Below, one piece after another: positions 55,380 through 64,000 of a stretch of 64,000 nucleotides of DNA. The DNA lies in contig JAWPHD010008234.1 of assembly GCA_037043455.1 (NCBI GenBank), forward strand, positions 53,714 to 117,713, written 5' to 3'. The DNA is from Cyrtodaria siliqua. Lineage: Eukaryota > Mollusca > Bivalvia > Adapedonta > Hiatellidae. The first letter of the stretch is position 1. Each line of letters opens with the position of its first letter. Below the pieces are notes generated by a model, which saw nothing but the letters and a program-made list of their open reading frames with translations, had not been told where the DNA came from and made no database searches. The translations under genes and the position numbers were made by a program.

Positions 55380-57612
55380 TTTAATTGAAATTGGCCAGTG
55401 TGAGCACTGGTTGTGTATTTAAATACTGTCAAGGAATCAGTGGAGGGAGCTTCTGCCAGTGAGCATTGTTTGATTAAAAACTTGTTTAGACTACGTGCTA
55501 GTAATGCAGCTATATCCAAGCCACCAGTGCTAAAAGTTGTATGCGAAAGCAAATCCCAAATTAAAAAACTCTTGTCCAATGCACATAAAATCAAATTACA
55601 GGATGACGAACATATGAATAAGGTCATTGTTACTAGAGATCTTACTCCAGAACAGAGACAAATTAATAAAACATTTAGAGCAGAATTGTTAGAGAAAAAC
55701 AAAGATGAGTCATTGTTTACCATACATACGTAACGGGAAAATAGTCCAAAAACTATCTAAGCAGAAACCATGGCAAGCTGCTAAAGATAGGGTAACAGGA
55801 GTGGTTGTTTTAATAAAAATGTAAATAATGAAAATGTTAACTGTTCTCCTCAGGATCTGAATGTTTTTTATAGTAATATTGACTCAATTTTGAACAAAAG
55901 AGTTGAATTAAATACCCTGATAGCTTAAAAGTGTCCAGATATCATTATTTTGACAGAAGTTAGACCAAAACACTGTAAAACATTAGAGCTGCAAGAGTTT
56001 GATATACCTGGCTATGAAGCATTTATCTCGAGCTTAGACAAGGGTAGAGGTATGGCAATATATGTAAATGAAACATTTCAACCCACTTTGGCAGTGAATT
56101 TGAAGAATCCTTATGAATCCGCCATGACACTATTACATTGGTGTGATTTATAGGAGTCTCTCCAGTAATGAGCAAAACCATATAAACTTAAATAATCTTT
56201 TGAATAAAGTTTCTATGAAAAAAGACTCATTTACTTGTAGTAGGTGACTTTAACTTAGGTGACAAAAACTGGGAGGATATACAGACAGAATCACTATTTA
56301 AAAGTGCGTCCTCAAAATGTGTTGAATGTATAAACGATTGCGACTGTGCGTCCTCGAAGCTTATTGAATGTATAAACGATTGCTACTGTGCGTCCTCAAA
56401 GTGTATTGAATGTATAAATGATTGCTACTGTGCATCCTCAAAGTTTATTGAATGTATAAACGATTGCTACTGTGCGTCCTCAAAGTTTATTGAATGTATA
56501 AACGATTGCTACTGTGCGTCCTCAAAATGTATTGAATGTATAAACGATTGCTACTGTGCGTCCTCAAAGTTTATTGAATGTATAAACGATTGCTACTGTG
56601 CGTCCTCAAAGTTTATTGAATGTATAAACGATTGCTACTGTTCGTCCTCAAAGCTTATTGAATGTATAAACGATTGCTACTGTGCGTCGTCAGTGTATTG
56701 AATGTATAAACGATTGCTACTGTGCGTCCTCAAAGTTTATTGAATGTATAAACGATTGCTACTGTGCGTCGTCAGTGTATTGAATGTATAAACGATTGCT
56801 ACTGTGCGTCCTCAAAGTTTATTGAATGTATAAACGATTGCTACTGTGCGTCGTCAGTGTTTTGAATGTATAAACGATTGCTACTGTGCGTCCTCAAAGT
56901 TTATTGAATGTATAAACGATTGCTACTGTGCGTCGTCAGTGTATTGAATGTAAAAACGATTGCTACTGTGCGTCCTCAAAGTTTATTGAATGTATAAACG
57001 ATTGCTACTGTGCGTCCTCAAAGTGTATTCAATGTATAAACGATTGCTACTGTGCGTCCTCAAAGTTTATTGAATGTATAAACGATTGCTACTGTGCGTA
57101 CTCAAAGATTATTGAATGTATAAACGATTGCTACTGTGCGTCCTCAAAGTTTATTGAATGTATAAACGATTGCTACTGTGCGTCCTCAAAGCTTATTGAA
57201 TGTATAAACGATTGCTACTGTGCGTCCTCAAAGTGTATTGAATGTATAAACGATTGCTACTGTGCGTCCTCAAAGCTTATTGAATGTATAAACGATTGCT
57301 ACTGTGCGTCCTCAACGTTTATTGAATGTATAAACGATTGCTACTGTGCGTCCTCAAAGTTTATTGAATGTATAAACAATTGCTACTGTGCGTCCTCAAA
57401 GTTTATTGAATGTATAAACGATTGCTACTGTGAGTCCTCAAAGTTTATTGAATGTATAAACGATTGCTACTGGTATTAGCATGTAAAGGAGGCTACATGT
57501 TTTTGCGACGGTCAGTTGCCTTCATTACTAGACTTAGTCTTCACTAATGAACTGTTGATGATTAGCGACTTGGAATATTTTACATCTATTGGTAAAAGTG
57601 ATCAGGTGCCCA
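55380..57612 (+). pseudogene. LINE fragment: upstream domain and endonuclease, interrupted
   Basis: 55413-55733 encodes a region with KPPVLKVVCESKSQIKKLL and KVIVTRDLTPEQR, found ahead of the endonuclease in related LINEs. 55950-56280 encodes an endonuclease/exonuclease/phosphatase fold (DIIILTEVRPK, GRGMAIYVNE, VGDFNLGDKNW) with frameshifts and stops. After the minisatellite, 57470-57612 resumes with YQHVKEAT and SLLDLVFTNE and stops at a junction with a gypsy remnant near 57612-57630. No RT follows. Confidence 0.8.
56300..57472 (+). repeat. 42-bp in-frame minisatellite inside the LINE endonuclease
   Basis: About 28 units of TGTATAAACGATTGCTACTG, TGCGTCCTCAAAGTTTATTG AA, encoding ECINDCYCASSKFI. 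The matching single LINE sequence lies at the right border. Four 40-bp units (GTCGTCAGTGT) at 56681, 56763, 56845 and 56927 recur every 82 bp, a higher-order dimer that breaks the frame. Confidence 0.92.
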
Positions 57613-59360
57613 GCGTGAGAATACGCATGAGCCAATTGGATACCATCATCCCAGTCTTTGTCAGTGTCAAAACAATATGACTTAAGAATGTTTTTCAGTG
57701 TCTGGTGAAATATGTCTAGAGCACATTGACTCTCCGGATGATAAGCCGAAGACTTAAACTGTTGAATGTCTAACCCATGCATGACATGAAATTTGACCTT
57801 TGATCAGGCTGGACATATTTTGGAAGGCCAACTAGAATGAAAAACTTGACCAGAGCCTTCACAATAGACTTTGTCTAAATATTCCTAAATGGAATAGCTT
57901 CGGGAAATCTTGTTGACGCACACATAATCGTCAACATATATTGATTACCAGACTTGGTATTAGGCGAGGGGTCAACACAGTCCACTATTGTTTTACTGAA
58001 AGGTTCATCAAATGCAGGAATAGTTTGAAGATGAGCTTTGGAAATCTTCTGATTGGGTATGACACGACCTACAGTATTGTGAAACATCCTTTTTGAGATT
58101 TAGCCAATAAAAATGACACAAACTCTTGTAATATGTCTTATTGACGCCTAAGTGACCAGACATAGGAGTGTCATGGGCCAAACTGAGAATTTCCTGACGA
58201 TATGAACTAAGAACCACAATTTGGTAATTGATAGTTTGTCATGAACTTTGTCATTCTATAAAAGTAGAATGATCTGGCAAGTGAATGCTATTTTCACTGT
58301 AGCCCGTCTGAGATTCAAATGTGCTTATATCAAGAGATGTGTTAACCTCTGTATTATAAGACGGACTAATAAAAGTATCAGCCAAGTTAATGTCAGAAGA
58401 AAGATCATTCTCAATGGCTCTTTTTGCCATAGCTCGAATAATTGCACATCAGGGGATTGATCCAAAGAAGGATTGTCATATACAAGTGGATTAACCACGA
58501 CCTTATCTCCATCTAGATCATTGCCTAGTAACAAATGGACACCTTCAAGTGGCAAGGAAGATCTTATTCCCACAGCCACAGGTCCAGTAACCAAATATGA
58601 TGACAAATAAATATTACGGAGAGGGACAGTCAAATAACCGCACTCTACCCCTTGAATAAGTACATTCGTACCAGAATAAGTCTTCTCAGAAAAAGGCAGC
58701 GTATCTGCTAATAATATTGAGTGAGAAGTTCCCGTGTCACGTATTATTTTACAATGGATAGGTTTGGTTGAATCACCAATAAGTGATATAGAACCTTCGG
58801 ACATGAATGGTTCATAACAAAATCAGACTGTGATTTCTTGACCTTAAAAAATTGCATTGTTTCCAACACAAGACTAGACCTTGAAGAGGTGAGACCAGTA
58901 GGTTTTACACCCTTTTCTTTGTTGTTGCTTCCTTTTCAAAGTAAAGCACTCAGCACTGAGGTGACCTTTTTCTTTTTGCAATAATTGCAAGTAATTTGAG
59001 ATAAGGATTTTTGATCAGTATTCTCATTAGATCCTTGATGTTTAGAAGTACTAGTACTTAATATACCAGACTGAGATTTAGAAGTATTAGACTAATCTAA
59101 TATGTTTAATAACATCAGAAGTAGAAGTTGAGTTGAAGTTGAGTTGGGGTTGGGGTGAACTTACATTCTTGCAAATTTCCATTTATTTTCATTGCCATTT
59201 CCGTTTGCCTCAATTCAATTTCTTTTTCTAGTTTCCTCAGTTCAATTTCTTTTATATTTTGTAATTCAATTTCTTTTAATTTTACATAAAATTCCGTTTC
59301 CATCAACAAATTTAATGATTCCTCTCCAAAAATTTCTTCATCAACCAAATATTGCACCAA
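57534..59360 (-). pseudogene. Ty3/gypsy retrotransposon remnant: gag, zinc knuckle, protease, integrase; RT missing
   Basis: Reading the minus strand: a charged gag-like segment (59360-59115), a frameshifted CCHC knuckle C-N-Y-C...H....C (about 58990-58950), a protease region with RDTGTSHS active site (58804 to about 58440), then directly an integrase with H2C2 zinc region (GHLGVNKTYY, CRSCH; 58217-58090), core start (FSKTIVDCV; to 57875) and late core (SSAYHPESQ; 57782-57640). RT and RNase H are absent between 58325 and 58217. Several stops; LTRs not found. Confidence 0.85.
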
Positions 59361-59498
59361 AATATTTTTATCTCATTTTTTTCATAGAAGATTTACGTTT
59401 CGATAACGGATAATGTTTAGCAAGCAAGAGCAATTCAACGTGAATCAAACTCCTCCTGGGTAGGCGTAGCAACAGTTTGTTCAAAATCAAAGACCGTT

Positions 59499-60400
59499 TT
59501 GACTATAGCCAATTACACTATGTGGACTTGCCAAGAAGTTTGTAAAGCTCTCATCTTCCTATTAGATAATATTTTCGTCAGGTATAAAACGACCGTTTAT
59601 AGACAAATTGTTGGTATCACTATGGATACGAACTTGCACCCCTTGTCTCAGATTGATTTTTATATTGCTATGAAAGAGATTTCATGTTAAGTCTTTCACC
59701 AGGCAGATGTTATTGAAGCCTTTAATGACACCTCTCGGTATCTGGATGACATATTGAACATTGACAACCCTTTCTTTTCTACTATGGTTAATACTATAAA
59801 CCCTAAAGAACTCCAACTTAACAAAGTTAATATTTCTGATACTAACGCTTCTTTTCTCTATTCACATCTCTCCATTGTAAATGGTTAAATAATTAGCAAA
59901 ATAGATGACAAGAGGGTGATTTTAATTTTGATATTGTTAATTATCCCCATTTAGATTGAGATGTTCCCCGAGCAACTTCTTATGGGTCTATGTGTCTCAA
60001 CTTCGTTTTTCTAGAGCTTGTACTCGAGATGAGGACTTTAATATTCGTAATCTTTGTATAACTAAAAAGCTACTCCATCAGGGCTACCGTTACCATAACT
60101 ACCGTTACCATAAACTTCGTAAAACCTTTGCAAAATGTTATTATCGTAACCCTGATCTGCTTTACAAATATAAATGTAATTTAAGAGCTCTTCTGCGACA
60201 AGGACTATCACAACCTGATTTTTATGGTGACGTGATTTACAAACTTCGTAAGATCCTTGGTCATGATCACTTTCATACTATCTTTGTTAAACTTGTTAAC
60301 ATGTTTATCAAAGAGGTTATGACCCTATCATATTGGTGGTGGATCCATTTACAGTCGCCACTATGCTTTCCTCTTTCCTCATTCCTCATTGTGCGTTCTC
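59499..60400 (+). pseudogene. Reverse-transcriptase fragment (degenerate)
   Basis: 59511-59690 reads FVRYKTTVYRQIVGITMDTN, a decayed form of the GxPMGTNxAPL motif. In another frame SRYLDDILNIDN (about 59735) is the Y-x-D-D catalytic box. Then, after frameshifts, DFNIRNLCITKKLLHQGYRY and KTFAKCYYRN to about 60290. Possibly Penelope-like or another non-LTR class; broken throughout. Confidence 0.7.
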
Positions 60401-60401
60401 T

Positions 60402-60480
60402 TAATCCAAAAACAGTAAGTGTCCCTTTAATCCAAAACAGTAAGTGTCTCATTAATCCAAAACAGTCAGTGTCGTTTCAG
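60402..60480. repeat. Short tandem repeat, three units
   Basis: 'TTAATCCAAAAACAGTAAGT' type units about 26-27 bp apart, directly after the RT fragment. Confidence 0.75.
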
Positions 60481-61039
60481 TCTAAATTATTTCCAATATT
60501 TCAAATTTAGTCCAAATATGTAATTTCATGTTACTATGAATGAGCACAATAATAAATAAATCCTCTCACAAATATTTTTTATAAAAAACATCCAATCTAA
60601 ATTAACTATTAATTAATAAAGAATACTGAAACTGTTCTAAATAGAACTCCCGAATATTGTTTATATATTGTTACTTAGTTTAATAATATTTTATTGCAGA
60701 TATGTTAAAATACATCAATTCAACATCACAATATTCATCAACAAACGTATGCAAATGGATTGAACTACAAGTTATTGACAACATTAGTTACAGTTCTCTC
60801 TCCATTTGGGCTGAAAAAGTGTACGTAGATTATCGGTTTGAAATTGTAACAATACATTTAAATATTAGACTTGATAAGGAAAAAAGAAGAAACACAAAAC
60901 CCCCCCAAAAATATGTAAACTCTGCCGTGCCATTCTACCCCCATGCAATCTCCGCCGAAATAACACCCCATATTCTCCGTTCAGTGCTGATAGAAACATA
61001 GCGACAGTTGAGTATAGACAAAATGCCCAGACGTTATAG

Positions 61040-61450
61040 CGATTACAAAGTTAAGGATTTTGGAATCTCGTTTAGGTGTGTTTTAATATAGCTTTTGAAC
61101 TTGAGTAAAATAGAATATGATTTTCCGCGTCCGTGCCAGATACGATCGAAAGCTTTGGATATATCAAAAAAATACTATACATGTAAATTTGTTTTTCATC
61201 AAGTTTCATCAATCGCTTTGTATATTTGATTATAAATATCAATTAGTTGGTAAACTGTTGAGTGACGAGGTAAGATACCAGACTGGTTTTTAAATATTAA
61301 ATTATTGGTAAGCAAAAATATGTTTTGAATATCACGCGCGTTCTATAACTTTTCCAACGCAGCTAATTAACGATATTCGTCTATAGTTTGATGGTGAACT
61401 CTGTATCACCTGATTTAAAAAGTGGCATAACATTATCTAATTTCCAGCAT
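61040..61450 (-). pseudogene. Second LINE reverse-transcriptase fragment
   Basis: Minus strand with frameshifts: VMPLFKSGDTE, SCVGKVIERVIF, NQSG(F)LPRHST, VYQLIDIYNQIYKAID, then the catalytic box A region D-I-S-K-A-F-D-R-I-W-H. This order is the fingers/palm start of non-LTR RTs. Not obviously the same copy as 41985-43240. Confidence 0.75.
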
Positions 61451-62279
61451 TGTTAAGGATATTCAGAGAATTTCATTTTCAGTAATATTAATATCATTGA
61501 TAGTCAGAAGACCTGTCAGAATAACTGTGAGAATAACAGTTAGAATAACTGAATATAGAGCTGAAATGGACTTGCTACAAAACAAATAGAGGTATGGTTT
61601 CATCTCGCTGGTTAATTTAAACACTCGATGTTTAAAATGAACCAACTCAGTGAAACCATACTCTATCAATTACATAACAAGAGATAAAAAAAAACACCCA
61701 CTAAAATGATCGCAAAATCATGAATAATTCTGTTACATAATGAATTATATATTTTATAGCGAATAAATAGGTAACTTGGCAAAAGCGTGCAAGGGAAAAA
61801 GAGAAAAGAAAGAAAAAGAGAGAGAAATATAAAAAAAGTCGCTTATCACAAGCAGCTTAATACATATCATGTGATTAAATGTTGAAGAAAATTGTTTTTG
61901 TTTTTTTATGAACGTATAATCATGTCACATTTCGACGATAACAGCATCATCATCATCTGAATGAGCAATCTGTTTGCAGAGTACTTACATTTAAAGATAG
62001 ACATATCAAATTACGTATTTATATAACAATTAGTATAATATAGGCCAAATCTAAAAGCTGAACTACCATTTCATTAATGAATTTGCATACCAGATTATCA
62101 TGTTAAAGCATTCATCAAAATAAACTGACCAATCAGTGGCCAGAACTTTGACACACCCTCTGACTTCTGGTAGGTGATAAACTCGGTCTTTATCCTAGAT
62201 GTTGAACCAAGATTACTATTATAATTAAGGTATTTACAGTGTCAGTATTTCAAACCCTGCTTATGTCATGTACATCTAA

Positions 62280-62794
62280 AGGGACACTGTCCGTAAGTAA
62301 GCAGATATTGAGCATAACCAAATAACTGTCTGACTTTTATTGAGTGAAATGTATACATGAAAACATGAGATAGACCCTAAGAAGTATGTAGGAATACATT
62401 CGTGAGTTTGAAAAAAAAAAGTTTTAATTATTAAATGTAAAATAAAGTGGGACCCACAATATTTACCTTTTATGCGATCACGTGACTTCCATAGCGCACT
62501 AGGTTTTTCACCATAGTATGTATTGGGTAATATGTATAGCCCGCTTATCTCAGTCGGGAGCGAGTTCCGACTACTTTTCGCTCACGCACACTTTTTATTA
62601 CTGCGAGTGCAATTTTAGTTTGGGCTGCGAGTTCAAACCCACAAAGTGGATTTGCTTTTTTTTGTACCCGCGATTGAATTCCGTATAACAATCTCGCTTT
62701 AAATTAGTAAAAATTGAATAATGTTTAGCGTATAAATGTTGCGAACATAATTATTGGGTGTTTTATAAGCTAAACTGTTACGGACAGTGTCCCT
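62280..62794. mobile_element. TTAA MITE with tRNA-like segment (family 1, copy 2)
   Basis: Same ends as 28449-28960; outside bases are CTAA (left, probably mutated) and TTAA (right). The tRNA-like parts are at about 62539 (AGCCCGCTTATCTCAGTCGG GAGC) and 62625 (GGGCTGCGAGTTCAAACCC). Confidence 0.82.
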
Positions 62795-62963
62795 TTAATG
62801 CAAATTTGGTCAATATATGAGGATGTAACCACCGACCCCCACGAGTACTGATTACTCCTTATTTTAGAGACCGAGTACTGAATACTATTTAGCTCCGTAC
62901 AAAAATTCTAAGATATAAAATTACAAAGGGCAATAACTCTAATTCGACCCCCCACGAGTACTG

Positions 62964-63437
62964 CACTAGCGGATCCAGGGGGGGGGGGGGGGGCGCACCC
63001 GCCCAAAAATTCCGGATCAATACATGTATGTTCATGTTACTGTAGATAAAAATATCAAACACTTTCGAGCACGCCCTCAGTATATAAAAAAATTCTCGCT
63101 CGCCTTCGCTCGTCCTACGGCATAATGACTAATGAGTGGTTTAATTAACACATTGTTAAATCCTTTTATTTGAAAACGGACTTTTTTATTCATGCATGTA
63201 TGTCCAATGTTACTGTAGATAAAAATATCAAACAATTTCGATTTTTTTTCCGCTCGCTCGACGCATAATGGCTAATGAGTGGTTTAATTAACACATTGAT
63301 AATTCCTTTTATTGAAAACGGACTTTTTTTACCCTTTCAATGCACTACCGCAACCGTTTTTATGAGGCTAGAAACGGACTCGAAATATTACCAAAATCTT
63401 ACGCCCCCACTAAGCTGAAATCCTGGATCCGCCCCTG
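62964..63437. mobile_element. CACTAGCGG...CGCCCCTG element, 5-bp duplication, two core units
   Basis: TACTG flanks both ends (62959-62963, 63438-63442). It is the inverse-oriented relative of 46113-46795, with two instead of three internal units. A run of about 17 G lies just inside the left end. Confidence 0.82.
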
Positions 63438-63717
63438 TACTGAATACTCCTTATTTTAGAGACCCGAGTACTGAATACTATTTAATATAACTCTAATTTT
63501 GAATGATGACCTAAAACACCTCAGAGCCGGGATCTGCTAGATGAATGAAGGCCCCGATTATCAAATTAGACCTTTATTTACATTTATGATTTTTTTTGTA
63601 CATATTTTGGTTTTAAAAATACATTTTATAAATACTCAAATAGTGTGTTGTGCGAGTACTGCGTACCAGGCTCGTGCGTACTGAATACCGCCTAAAACGC
63701 CCTGAATACTGCGTACC

Positions 63718-63771
63718 AAAGGGGGGTGGGGGGTGGTGGGGGGGGGGGGGGTGGGGGGGGGGGGGGGGGGC
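63718..63771 (+). repeat. G-rich tract
   Basis: Over 50 bases almost all G with a few T and one A, able in principle to form G-quadruplexes; length is suspect in any assembly. Confidence 0.85.
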
Positions 63772-64000
63772 GTGGTTCAGCCTCATTTAATTATGTAGCT
63801 TTCTAAATCCAATCTTAAAAAAATGTATAATAATTTTGCTCTGCCAAAGATTTTAAATTTACTATAGAACCTAAGGATAAAGCCTAGTAACACAAATTTA
63901 ATCACCTAGTGAAAAATAAGGTAAAATCTCAACACGTTGGCAATGGATTACTATTTTAACTATTAATAAATCTTCGAGGCCAATCATTAATAAAAACACG

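Noticed and set aside
56928..57479. 183-codon cysteine-rich repeat protein
   Set aside because: It looks like a secreted Cys-rich repeat protein, but the unit is LINE endonuclease sequence, flanked on both sides by that LINE in frame, and the array elsewhere is frameshifted.
60702..61001. 99-codon ORF MLKYINSTSQ...
   Set aside because: No family motif, AT-rich and isolated among transposon remnants; not enough to call a gene.

Overview
The window is eukaryotic and intron-rich, and most likely comes from a bivalve mollusc. Three things point there: canonical GT-AG exons of a conserved animal alpha-spectrin gene; dispersed tandem-core elements with a 160-161 bp core and an (ACGG)n tail, which match what I know of bivalve 'pearl'/HINE (Helitron-like) elements; and a dense mixture of small transposons and minisatellites. 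I cannot name the species. There is no bacterial or organellar organisation.

Left part (1-22 kb): the 5' portion of an alpha-spectrin gene lies on the minus strand. Nine coding exons (21732 down to 484) join in frame over 711 codons, and the gene runs off the left edge. A plus-strand GNAT acetyltransferase (9289-9954) is nested in one spectrin intron and converges tightly on a spectrin exon. The spectrin introns hold a nested stack of transposons: a 161-bp-core element interrupted by a terminal-inverted-repeat (TIR) transposon that itself contains a 5-unit array of 320-bp repeats, then a TTAA-flanked MITE split by about 5 kb of further 320-bp arrays with higher-order structure.

Middle (22-47 kb): this is gene-poor. 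It holds SINE-like repeats (one with a 12-bp target duplication), several minisatellites, two possible single exons encoding membrane segments, and many DNA-transposon remnants. Several of these have readable target-site duplications: an 8-bp hAT with a transposase tail, 5-bp CA...TG elements, TTAA elements and a TA element. A LINE reverse-transcriptase tail is split by one of the 5-bp elements.

Right part (47-64 kb): a plus-strand TREX-like 3'-5' exonuclease gene has two visible coding exons (47265-47502 and 50571-52423). All five DEDDh residues are present, but a very large low-complexity insertion separates ExoII from ExoIII. Its intron begins with about 120 tandem copies of a 20-bp unit that contains the gene's own splice donor. 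Downstream are decayed transposons: a hAT-like transposase tail, a LINE whose endonuclease region expanded into an in-frame 42-bp minisatellite, a Ty3/gypsy remnant lacking reverse transcriptase, two further reverse-transcriptase fragments, and second copies of MITEs seen earlier.

A recurring theme is that at least four minisatellites appear to be seeded from a recognisable functional sequence: a splice donor, a stop codon, a LINE reading frame and a SINE end. All calls are by eye; no search, alignment or structure program was run.
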